DNA of 64,000 nucleotides. It comes from Diospyros lotus. Taxonomy: Eukaryota; Streptophyta; Magnoliopsida; Ericales; Ebenaceae. The position numbers were made by a program, and so were the translations under genes. Position 1 is the first letter of the stretch; every line of letters starts with the position of its first letter. This document shows positions 1 through 10,019 of the stretch, one piece after another. Location: the NCBI RefSeq assembly GCF_014633365.1, contig NC_068349.1, positions 23,512,753 to 23,576,752 on the forward strand, in the 5' to 3' direction. A model generated the notes under the pieces. That model was not told where the DNA came from, searched no databases, and worked only from the letters and a program-made list of their open reading frames with translations.

Positions 1-792
1 AAAAGCAGAGTCAAACATATTTTTCTAAATTTTGTATACATTTTTAAAATTTATATATTTTTAATATAAATATTAGATTATTTTCTAAAATTTTGTGATG
101 GTTCTTTAAAATCGTTTATAAATTTCATTTTTTAATCATTAAAAAAATTAATATTAATTAATTTTGTTTAATTATTATATTATTTCTTAAATTAATAATT
201 TTAGCGACAGTTTCTGATCGTCGCAAAATGATAATTTAAATTAAATTTAAAAAATATTCAAAACTTATCCTCGGTTCTAAGAAATCGTTGTTAAATTTAA
301 TTTTAATTTTTAATTTTTAAATTAATAATTTTAGCGACGGTTTAAGACTGCCACAAAAATGATAATTTGAATTATTCAAAATTTAGCGACGGTTTCCGAC
401 CGTCCAAAATGATAATTTATATTAATTTTTAAATTATTCAAAATTTAGCGACAGTTTTAGGAAATCGTCGCTAAATTTAATTTTAAATTTTTAATTTTTA
501 AATTAATAATTTTAGCAGCGGTTTCTAACCTCCACTAAATTTAATTTTTAATTTTTAAATTAATCACTTTAGCGGCGGTTTCTGACCCCCGTAAAATGAT
601 AATTTAAATTAACTTTTTGTAATTTTCAATTATTTTATAAATTTTATGGCGATTTTTAAAAAACTGCTACAAAATTTTATTTTTTAATTATTTAATTTTA
701 AAATTTTTCAACGATTTTTGTGAATCGCGGCAAAATACCTTCTTTTGAGAGGATTTATAGAACCGCCGCTAAATACCCATTTTTTTGTAGTG
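1..792. mobile_element. CACTA-like transposon, right end (enters from the left edge)
   Basis: AT-rich sequence with many dispersed, inverted copies of a short motif of the type TTTAGCGACGGTTT / AAACCGTCGCTAAA, the subterminal repeat style of plant CACTA (En/Spm) elements. It ends in TTTTTTGTAGTG at 781-792, the reverse complement of a CACTA terminus (CACTACAAAAAA). No transposase is visible and the other end is outside the window. Family is inferred from the terminus and subterminal repeats only. Confidence 0.7.
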
Positions 793-793
793 G

Positions 794-880
794 TTGAAGG
801 AATTAAAAGTTCAATTACACAAGTTTATTGATAATGGCTTTATCAAACTGAGTGCCTCGCTTTGGGGTGCATCGATGTTG
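794..880 (+). pseudogene. Gypsy reverse transcriptase scrap (about 29 codons)
   Basis: Directly after the CACTA end the plus strand reads like the start of a Gypsy RT. It has an ELK-type helix, then GFIKLSASLWGASML, matching the usual [16 protein letters not shown] block. Similarity stops at about 880. The CACTA element therefore lies against, and probably inserted into, an old Gypsy element of which only this scrap remains. It has no function. Confidence 0.6.
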
Positions 881-1023
881 TACCATTTCCACATAAACGT
901 CCAAACTAGATGACTTCGACATTCAAAATTTTTTTTGAAAAGATAATCAATTATTCTTAAAGAATTTTAATTTTGAAATGATTTTATAATATTGGAATAA
1001 ACGTCATCCATAAAAAATAAACT

Positions 1024-1159
1024 CCATCCATAACAATCTTAATCTCAGACAAACTAGGATTCATGAAGATAAACATTATTTATAAAAGACAGATGCCATC
1101 TATAATAATTCTAGTCTTAGCCAAGGTAGAATTAATCAAGATAAACGTTATTTACAAAA
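1024..1159. repeat. Imperfect direct duplication, about 72 bp period
   Basis: Two diverged copies (1024-1088 and 1096-1159) share a CCATC(C/T)ATAA(C/T)AAT start and a GATAAAC(A/G)TTATTTA(T/C)AAAA end. They lie in an AT-rich stretch (881-1480) that otherwise shows no gene. A TATA-like ACTATAAATAAAC follows at about 1189. The stretch may be an old LTR remnant; this is not established. Confidence 0.5.
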
Positions 1160-1619
1160 ATCTTAATTCTATTATACTTTATATCACTATAAATAAACAC
1201 TTACTCATTCTTGAAAAGATACAATGTCTTTTATACTAGTTTCAATATAGGTTTTTTCATCATACCTAGTGTTTGATTTAAGCATCGGAGTGTTTACGCG
1301 AGAACCTCTCTGCGCCCTTTGATTGTTTTTTTATTTTTGTACATTTAGCCAACTTAACGATGAGTTTTCAATCAACTAATTTTATTGTTATAATTAGATA
1401 ACAACAATAAGAATGAAATGTGATAAATTTTATTTAAAAAGATTAGTGGAGATACAAAGAATTCAATCAGTTGGTACATAAGATTTGGTCAGCAGAAGAA
1501 GAAATAAAGGAAATAATAATAATACTAATAATAATTATTGTGTGAGGCCAGCAATCCCTGCTTTCTTTGTTCAGAGCGAACACGCCGGATTATTGGAATT
1601 GGGCGCATTTCATATTCGC

Positions 1620-3461
1620 TCATCTCCTCAGGGTCTCTATGATGTACTCAGCATAAAGGTCCCTGCACCACCACACATCTTAATGTCACTGACTGAGACT
1701 AGCTAGTAAATTCATATTTGTAAAGCATAAATAAAATCGTGATTCAACTTCAAAACACAATGCCACCTTAATTATTAGGCCTGTTAATCCTTGCATCTTA
1801 ATGAGATTAAAATTAATAAATTTATATTTGTAATCGGATCCAAAATGGGGTATGGATAATCCAAAATATATTTAGTATAAGACTCAGAAATGAATTGAAA
1901 CTAAATTCAATTTGGATCTAAACTCAATCCGTTCACCGTTCATCAACAATTATCATAAAGAAAATGTGGAATTTGGAATTTGAATTTTGAATGAACTGGG
2001 TCATTTAAGATGAGAGATAATCAACTTTTTATATAATAGATTTGAATCTTTGAGATGGACTTGTCATGATAGACCAGTCGATCTGTTTTAACTATTTACA
2101 TAACATATTATATATTAATTTTAAATAACAGATTATATATTTAATTTTAAATAGGTTCAGATTTTAATTGAATTGGAACTAATAAATGGTAATCCAGATT
2201 CTTTATAGTAACTAAAGAAGAAATTAAGGGAGATGAAGTTTAAAGCTTACATGGAGTGCTGGATGGCTTCATGTGCAGTAGCCGAAGGCAGAAATTCGTT
2301 GACAGCGACCTCTTTGTTCTCGTTCTTCTTGTCTGAATGAATGGTCAATTAGAAACTTGAGCTTTCATTCTACAACAAATCAATTATAACGTACGTAAGA
2401 TGATCGATGGAGAATTTTTCAAGGGTGAAGAAGGATACAATCTTCGAAGAAGCGACGGATCTCGGCAAGTCGGTGAGGCGGAAGCTCCGATATGTCGGAG
2501 TAGTGGCGGTACTCGGGATCATCCGCACACACTGCAATGATTTTATCATCCTTCTCTCCCTAATTTTTCCCCAAAAGACGACAAACTCTCATTGTTAATA
2601 ATGATATATACTTTGAACAATTAATTTATTGTTTGCTTTAGTGACTAACCTGATCGATCATGGGCATCAGTCCGATGGTCCTGGCACGAAGGAAACAACC
2701 AGGAAGAACCGGCTCCTGCATCAGGACTAATACGTCCATTGGATCGTTATCTTCACACAATGTGCGAGGTATGAAACCGTAGTTATGAGGATAAACCACC
2801 GATGAATATAAGATTCGATCGACCTGCATGCGCATCGTAAAGAGACGTCAATCGACACAATATGATACAGACAGGCATTAACGATACAGCTTCATCTGTA
2901 AAGAGAGATCCTCCTCCGCGATCAGTCAAGAGATGGAAAGAGCTTGGAGCGCACACCTTAATGAGACCGGTTTTCTTGTCAAGTTCATATTTCACTTTGC
3001 TTCCTCTGGTTATCTCAACAACCTGCCTCGGGTGATTAATATTAAACGAACAACAATTAAAATAGACGCATAAAGGCAATGAGATATAAACTGAGAGGGA
3101 AAGTATATGTATATATATATATATATATACGATGCTTACAACATTGACAATCTGAGGTGCGCCAGGTCCTGTTTGCCAGATTTACGAAGTCAGATTAATC
3201 AGTTTCAGATGCAATTTTAAATGGAAAGAACTTAGCTAGGTAGACCAGGACGACGGTGTGTGTATATATATATATATATAGGTGGGTTCATACACCCGAT
3301 CGAGGGGGCCAAGGTTTGGCCTCCTTACCTATCTCGAGATCATGCCAAGGATGAGCGGCAACCGATCGCCTGGACAGCGACGAAAGAATTCTCTCGTTCA
3401 GGCGCGGGGCGCCTCGTCTGGATCCGTCTTGGGCTTGCTCTGTTTCCTTGTCCTTGCTCAT
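1620..3461 (-). CDS. PPA: Soluble inorganic pyrophosphatase, seven exons
   Basis: Family I soluble inorganic pyrophosphatase, which hydrolyses pyrophosphate to two phosphates with Mg2+. Plant PPA proteins are mostly cytosolic and pull biosynthetic reactions forward. Coding exons on the minus strand: 3461-3329, 3168-3140, 3022-2957, 2823-2650, 2559-2439, 2332-2251, 1662-1620. All introns are GT-AG, phases join cleanly, and the product is about 215 residues, the normal length for the plant enzyme. Visible landmarks are [20 protein letters not shown] and HPWHDLEIG in exon 1, [19 protein letters not shown] in exon 3, the PPase signature DNDPMDV in exon 4, and the C-terminal [13 protein letters not shown] before TGA (1622-1620). 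The ATG at 3461 gives MSKDKETEQ, like known PPA N-termini. Another in-frame ATG lies at 3482, and a CCACAG just 5' of the chosen start could be a leader-intron acceptor. No disabling change is seen; the gene looks functional. Confidence 0.95.
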
Positions 3462-4800
3462 GTTTCTGTGGCAGAAGAACAAGCCGAGTTACAAGGATGA
3501 AGTGGCCAAAAGAAGCAAAATCAAAACGCATGAAACAAGCATGCATGCATGCGTGCCTTGGATTGGAATAGAATGTAGCTATAGCTAGCTAGCAATTAAG
3601 TATAAGGCGCGAGATTAATTGGTGCTGATAATTACAGTTAGTTTAATTATATATATAGGGCTTGGCTGTTGGATATATATAGATATATAGGAACAGGAAT
3701 GGGATTGGATTGTTGGCCATTGGTGTGGAGGGAGGGGGGTAATTTATGGCAGAAATGAAGTCAGGTTGTTGGGTCGTGGACGACTTCTTCTTCTTGTGCA
3801 TGAGTCAGATGGATATATATCCAGCTGTTTGGCCAAACTCAAAATATTATTTCTTGTATTAACAAACGTGTCTGATTCATGTCCCAGTCGTCTCCACGTC
3901 CTTAGCTCTCCCTCCTTTTCAAGCCATTGAAGTAGCTCTCTCTACGTGTTCCATGAATTTATCCAATTACATAAGACTAATTATATGGTCTTTTTTATAT
4001 TTAAAAAATTCCATCTACCTAATTAAAGATTGTATTTAAAAAGTAAAATTAAAATTAAGGATATAGTCCGCAATGATCACCGTTAGAGTCTGCTTAATGA
4101 TCAGGTGAATATGCTTTCTACACTAATTACTAAAGATTAAATTAAATCTCTTTAAAAATATGAACTCATTAATTTATTTAATATACATAATTTACAAACT
4201 ATTACGAAGCTTCAGAGTTTACACAGTACACCAAACAAGTCTATTAATCTTGCATGAATTAGACTGGTCTTGTGTATTCCCTGTCAGCCTTCAGGTCCTC
4301 GCGATTAACACACAAACAAGGATGATTTGCTTTGCCGGGTCAAACTTGAATTAACTATATATGCAGATATTGGGATCTTCACAATTAGCTCAATTCGCGT
4401 TTTGGATGTCTACCACCCACCCACCCACACATATATTTGTATTTGGATAGTGATTTTTAGAGTTGGCCTTGAAGATGATTACTTAGAACTGTTCCTTTTG
4501 GCCAAAAATGAGATGATCAAACAGTGATTTTGAGGTAATAGCAATTTGCACGGCGAGAAGATGACACCTACAAGCAATCCAACACTCAAATAAGTAAGCG
4601 CTTAAGGTGATAGAGTTTTTGTTAGATTGAAAAGAATATATATTATCCGATGGCCAGCTAGCCTATATAAGAGAAAAGGAGAGAGCTCTTTACGAGTCGC
4701 CGATTGTTGTAGGCGGATTAGGAGCAGAGGATCTCAGGACAATTGAGGCTTGTTTCGGGCACAGGGATTTTGGCATGACGATGAGGGGATGAGGGATGTT
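3462..4800. other. Upstream region of PPA, no gene recognised
   Basis: 5' flank of the minus-strand PPA gene. It has (TA)n tracts inside and near the gene (about 3107-3129 and 3261-3280), an RY-type GCATGCATGCATGC run at about 3539-3552, and TATA-rich sequence at 3655-3695. No convincing ORF, RNA gene or transposon boundary was found. Promoter function is expected from position only. Confidence 0.4.
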
Positions 4801-4803
4801 AAC

Positions 4804-5909
4804 CACCAAAAAATTAATGTTTTAGCGACAAAAAATTCTGTGGCTAAAACATAAAAATCCATCACTAAATTTTTTGTGACGGATTTAGTGACGGGTATCT
4901 ATCTGTTGCTAAAAAAAGCGTCGCTGAAATTTAGCGACGAATATTTTTAGAGACAAAATCAGCGATGGGGTTATACCTGTCACTGATTCTGTCACTGATT
5001 CAAAGAAAATAAAAATAAAATAAAATTTTATACATAAATAAAATAATAATAATAAAATATATAAAAAAATAAATTATATAAATTGAAATGTGAATGTAAA
5101 TTTTTATATTTATTTAATATAAATATATATAAATAAAATTTTGATAATTAATAATTGATTTTAATTAATTAATTAAAATAACTAACTCACTAACAATATT
5201 TATAACATTATATTTATATTTTTAATTTTAAAATTATATTTATAAAATAACCAACTTGACAATAACATTTATAACATTATATTTGTACTTCTTATTTTAA
5301 AATAAAAATGAGAACTAATTAAAATACAAATATTAAGCTTTTTATTTAAAATTATTATAATATATTTAATAAATAACTACTTAAAAATAATTTTTACAAA
5401 TAAATTGTATATTCTTTTTATTTTTTATGTATAATTAATATTTCATTTGAAAAAAAATTGACATAATAATTTTTATTTCTAATTTTTTTTATCTTGTCTA
5501 AATCATCAATAATATATACACTATACACAATAATATATATACATAATATGCAACTATATAAATGTAAAATAAATAATAATATACATGCAATAAATATGAA
5601 TAACATGGATATTTTTCATCTAAACAACATTCAAAGATGCATTTAAAAGTTAAATAACAAAATACTAAAAAAATAATGCATAGACAAAAAAAAAAAAGAA
5701 AAAAGAAAATATCTTATAAATTTTGGTGATGCTAGTATCTTCTAAATGAAGACTCTACAAAAAAAATAAATAAATAAACAAAACATTAAAAGTGAAGAGG
5801 GGGGAGTGCAAAGGAGGAAGAGAGAGGAGATAGAGAGTGAAGAGGGGAGAGACAGAGTGCAGAGGGGGAAGGAGAGGGGATTTATATAAAAATGAGGGGA
5901 AATTCAAAG
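4804..5909. mobile_element. Probable CACTA-like remnant and AT-rich tract
   Basis: Starts near CACCAAAAAATTAATG (a degraded CACTACAAAAA-like terminus). From 4825 to 4985 it has repeated, inverted TTTAGCGAC / GTCGCTAAA motifs like the elements at 1-792 and 6229. The rest (4990-5790) is very AT-rich and featureless. A purine-rich run at 5797-5880 is followed by TTTATATAAAAATG. No far end could be identified; it may be cut by the LTR that starts at 5910. Confidence 0.4.
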
Positions 5910-6228
5910 TGTAATGACCCATTAGAGGGTCTAGAAGTTATTTAAGAATTATTTAATTATTTTTTAATTTTTGGCTAAGAGAATTTGTCAATTAATTATT
6001 TAATGTTATAATTTGGAATTTTTTTTAAATGAGAGGAATAGTAAAGGCATTTAAGTTATGTGAAAATTAAATGTAAGGGCATGAAGGTAATTATAGAGTT
6101 TTAAATAATAATCTCCTATTATAAAGAATTATTTAATTAGAGATATTATGTAATTGGGAGAATCCATGAGTGAGAAGGTTTAGGTTTGAAGTCTCCAACT
6201 TAATTAAGAATAAGGACTCCAAATTATA
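5910..6228 (+). mobile_element. Tekay-like Gypsy LTR, 5' portion
   Basis: Begins TGTAATGACCCATTAGAGGG, matching the first bases of the LTRs of element G (34280, 41752). It stays alignable with them: a GAAATTAAATG(T/C)AAGG block, then an AATCCAT..GTGAG block and GAAG(T/A)CTCC. It is cut at 6229 by the CACTA-like element. The segment 17142-18075 could be the matching 3' portion of the same LTR, but the flanks do not form a target duplication, so this is unproven. Confidence 0.65.
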
Positions 6229-7527
6229 CACTACAAAAAAATAGATTTTTTGCAGTGATTTTTTTGCGACGGTTTTAAAAATCGCTACAAAACATGGTAT
6301 TTTGCGGCGGTTTTTCAACCGCTGTAAAACATGTTTTTTACGACAGTTTATCCGAAATTTTGCGGTGGTTTTGAAAAACGCCGCAAAATTAATTAATTTA
6401 AAATTCAAATATAAATTTCACGGTAGTTTTAACCAACCGTCGCAAAATTCAGCAATAAGAAATAAAATATAAAATATAGTGACGGTTCTGTTCAACCGCC
6501 GCCAAATTCTTTAACAAAAAAATTTTAAAAAAGTTAAATTTAGTGGCGATTTTGTCAAAACCACCACTAAATTCATTAATAAAAAAATTAAAAAATAAAT
6601 TTGGCGGCAGTTTTAATCAACCGCCTCCAAATTCATTAATAAAATTAAATTTAGCAGTGGTTTTATCAAAACCGCCACTAAATTCATTAATAAAAAAATT
6701 AAAAAATAAATTTTGCGGCGGTTTTTGTCAACCGTCGCAAAATTCAGTAATAAAAAATAAAAAATTAAATTTAAAAAAATTAATAATTTAAATAAATTAA
6801 ATTAAATTAAAATTTACAAATTAATCAATTTTTTTTATTTTTTAATCAATTAATTTATTTATATCAGTTAATTTATTTAATTTAATTCAATTTAATTAAA
6901 TAATTTATTTATTTTAAATTTATCAATTAATTAATTTAATTTAAATTAATTAATCTATTAATTAATTTAATTTAATTAATTAGTTTAAAACATTTTATGT
7001 TCAATTAATTAATTTAATATGTTAACTTTTTTTAGGTATTTTGAGAGTTTAATTAATTAATTTAATTTGGAGTTAAGTGTAATTTCAAAAACTTGAGTTT
7101 GTGGGTGCAAAGGTAATTTTGAAAAATAGTGGTTCAATTACTTGATAAATAATATGCGCGAATATATTACAAGGTGGCTTTATAGATCAGGTGGCATCAC
7201 GCGCACACATGCGTACAATAGGTCATGGGATCGAAAATTGGGGAAAGAATTTGCAACAATTAAATTCTAGCAGGTACTGGTGGGTGTGCGCTCGGGCGCG
7301 CAGGGGTGGGGCAATGGCGCGTAGGGGTGAGCCTCGCGCGCGCGTATTATTTTTGTCTGTTGCGAAAATAGCGGTGGTTTTAAAACCGCCGCTAAAATTA
7401 CCAAAACCGTCGTTAAATTTTTTTAAAAATTAAATTTAATATTAAATTCGATTAAATTTACAGCGGTTTTAAAATTGCCGCTAAATTTAAAAAACCGCCG
7501 CTAATTGTAGCGGTATTTAAACCGCTG
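6229..7527. mobile_element. CACTA-like element, left end, truncated
   Basis: Begins CACTACAAAAAAATAG (6229-6244) after an ATA that would be one half of a 3-bp target duplication. It is filled with alternating GCGGCGGTTTT and AACCGCCGC subterminal motifs (6260-6760 and 7370-7525) around an AT-rich core and a short GC-rich part (7190-7350). No transposase is seen. The right terminus is missing: the motif field stops where K-family LTR sequence starts, so the element was truncated or rearranged there. Short frames across it are low complexity and not genes. Confidence 0.65.
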
Positions 7528-7847
7528 CTACGAGACAAGCAGTGTAGTTCAAAATTTTGAACCTTACCCCGATCCCGGCGATTGGATCAACGTCGAAATT
7601 AAATCATTCAAAAACAAATAAATAAATCTAACATTTAGATTATCGAGTCGTTCGCGGATTCGAGCTGTCCAAGCGTCCGGCCTCTAACTCGTGATACGCG
7701 GCACGCGTCCGTTGGCAAGGAGAGCGGAATAGGAGTGTTAGCTCCTTCTCCTTTGCGCGGCTTGTGTATGGACGGTAAAAGAATCGATTTTCAACTCTTG
7801 AAAACCAACAAAATAAAAGTGGCTTAATTTGGGCATCCCATAAAGGG

Positions 7848-8157
7848 CTATATATAGGGAGGCAACCTCCTAGGGTTTCCCAAACCCTAATGAATATGGA
7901 TTGGGCTAGCCCATTAATCCTAGTCTAACTAGAGATTAAAGTGGCCCAAATCCATTTATAAAATATTTGGCCCAAATCTAATTTAAGCCCAAATATTTAA
8001 TATTTAATATTTAGCCCAAATCTAATTTAGCCCAAATATAATATTTATTATTTAATATTTGACCCAAATCTAATTTAGCCCAAATATTTAATTTAATTTA
8101 ATATTTGGCCCAAATACTTTATTTAGCCCAAGTATTAAATTAAGCCCAAATTATTAA
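7848..8157 (-). promoter_or_regulatory. LTR promoter of K: TGGGCC/T array, telobox, TATA
   Basis: Read on the element strand, at least ten TGGGCC or TGGGCT motifs (complement of about 8157-7900) come first. Next are telobox-type AAACCCTA / TTAGGGTTT sequences (complement of 7890-7869), then CTATATATAG (complement of 7857-7848). The same order occurs in the other LTR (15616-15925). TGGGCY (site II, TCP-binding) plus telobox upstream of a TATA box is a known arrangement in plant housekeeping promoters. Promoter activity here is inferred. Confidence 0.55.
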
Positions 8158-8375
8158 ATTAGAAACTTCTTTTCTAATTTAATCATTAAGTTAGAAACTA
8201 CTTTCTAATTTAATCAATTTCTATTTTTAAGAAACTCTTTCCATTATGACGACTCATCGTCATATTGACGTCATTACGTCTATTTGTTCTTTTTCTGTGA
8301 GAACCTATGATGACGTCATTAAGCCAGGGACCGTGCCTATTGCGTATGACTCATTAGGCTTCCGAATATGTTGGC

Positions 8376-8600
8376 TGTAATACCCCGAGAGGCTAGAGAA
8401 GTTAGTATATATCGAGGATAGTGTAAGAAAGGAAACAACACCAGCTGGATACCTTTTGGGCTGAATGTTGGCAAAGAACTCCCAAGTTAAGCGTGCTTGA
8501 CCTGGGGTAATCCAGGGATGGGTGACCCCCTGGGAAGTTCGTGTAGACCCATCAGGATAAGTTGTTCCGGACCTTCCTATCGCTCGATCAGGTCGTTACA
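8376..8600 (+). repeat. Cassandra 5' LTR
   Basis: 225 bp, TG...CA ends. Differs from the 3' LTR at four positions seen by eye, all C/T or G/A transitions. Confidence 0.9.
8442..8550 (+). promoter_or_regulatory. 5S rRNA-like segment with Pol III boxes (5' LTR)
   Basis: Contains AGTTAAGCGTGCTTG (8485-8499), identical to the plant 5S box A core, and GGATGGGTGACC (8516-8527) followed by CCCTGGGAAGTT, matching box C. The 16-base spacing between the blocks equals that of plant 5S rRNA. The outer parts are diverged, so this is not a working 5S rRNA gene but a retained internal Pol III promoter-like sequence. A second copy lies in the 3' LTR at about 8854-8962. Confidence 0.85.
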
Positions 8601-8787
8601 AATGGTATCAGAGCCGACTCTTGGCGAAGGCGGTCCGACGAGGGCGGGGAGTGGCGCCGGGGCTTGAGGGCTTGTACAAGGAGCGGCTTCTGGCAGGCTT
8701 CTAAGATGGCAGCCCCCAAGGGGAGAAGGTCTGGGACCAGTTGTAAGGTCGCATGACGAGGACGTCATGTGCTTAAGGGGGGGAGAA

Positions 8788-9012
8788 TGTAATACCCCGA
8801 GAGGCTAGAGAAGTTAGTATATATCGAGGATAGTGTAAGAAAGGAAACAACACCAGCTGGATACTTTTTGGGCTGAATGTTGGCAAAGAACTCCCAAGTT
8901 AAGCGTGCTTGACCTGGGGTAATCCAGGGATGGGTGACCCCCTGGGAAGTTCATGTAGACCCATCAGGATAAGTTGTTCCGAACCTTCCTATCGCTCGAT
9001 CAAGTCGTTACA
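8788..9012 (+). repeat. Cassandra 3' LTR
   Basis: Direct repeat of 8376-8600, with box A-like sequence at 8897-8911 and box C-like sequence at 8928-8939. Confidence 0.9.
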
Positions 9013-10019
9013 TTGGCAATGTGTCGGTACAAACACATTAGACAAGATTGGCCTCTAGCAAGGCATCATGCCTACCCAATTATTCGGAAGGATTCATAAT
9101 CCGCAAATAACCCTTCACGAGCATGGTTACCGTGTAATTCGATCCTCTCGTCAATGTATCCTATGTGATCTCAAGTTGGCAATGTGTTGCTTGATTATGA
9201 TCACATAAATCTTTCTTCGGTTATCCGGATATCTTCACTTAATAGAAAGTGAATCAATAACTCCTTATTGATCTCTTTCACCATGGCCATGGATTTAAAG
9301 TGAATATCCACCGAAGGCGCCTTAGATACATCATCCTTTATCAAGGGATAGACGAGTCCCATCTTGGTTATGCACCCATCTCCATAAGCCTCACAATATG
9401 CCCAACGATTGCCCACGTGCAGCCTTTATCTAGGCCCATCGAAACGATGTCAAAGCATATCGGTCTTCTTATGAGATGACCGTGACAACCTCAGGTCCAA
9501 GGATTAGTTACACCCATCTCGTATGAGAATTCCATCAACATATAACCAAAATGGATTCTCATGGAGAGTCATGTCCAGTGATACGTTCTCCAACATTGGT
9601 CACCTATGTACTTGTCTAGGCATCCTCATGCCTATGGGTGTGAGACCCCCATTGCTATCACATAGCAAAAACATAGCACATACAAGTCTTACCGCAATTG
9701 TCAATGTCCATTCTTGACATTGCTACGACTTGGGACGTTTAATGATGTCTAGAAACTGTGATGCATCATCTCACATCTTTATAGATTATTCACAGTATAC
9801 ATCATATGGACTTCTATCTAGTTTCATTCGGTTATTACAATAATAACAAGAAACTAATAGAATGACTTCTTATGAATTTGAATAACTCCTTATTCAAATA
9901 ATAACATGATTACAATTGTCAGTGTACAACATGCCCAATCTGATTGGGTCTAGAGCACCTACACTAACAATCTCCCACTTGCACTAGAGCCAATCATTCA
10001 TGTATCTTATACCTGATGA

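Larger units (their letters stand above)
8376..9012 (+). mobile_element. Cassandra-type TRIM with 5S rRNA-like LTRs
   Basis: 637 bp: two 225-bp LTRs (8376-8600 and 8788-9012), each TGTAATACCCC...GTCGTTACA, around a 187-bp non-coding interior. There is a tRNA-Met primer site (TGGTATCAGAGCC, 8603-8615) and a polypurine tract (AAGGGGGGGAGAA, 8775-8787). A perfect 5-bp target duplication TTGGC (8371-8375, 9013-9017) is explained by the uninterrupted sequence in the partner K LTR. The LTRs carry 5S rRNA-like sequence, the hallmark of Cassandra. No protein is encoded; mobility would need enzymes from other elements. Confidence 0.93.
7528..9969 (-). repeat. K 3' LTR, with Cassandra inserted
   Basis: Homologous to 15277-17141. 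In element sense it starts at 9969. It is interrupted by the Cassandra element at 8376-9012 plus one copy of its target site, and has lost about 65 bases around 8312 relative to the other LTR. The outer end is missing about 18 bases. Confidence 0.9.

Noticed and set aside
3539..3552. RY (CATGCATG) element as proof of seed-specific control of PPA
   Set aside because: The motif is present, but it is a simple alternating run and its position relative to the transcription start is unknown.
8442..8550. A genuine 5S rRNA gene
   Set aside because: Only the internal boxes match; the ends are diverged and the sequence is repeated inside both LTRs of a TRIM.
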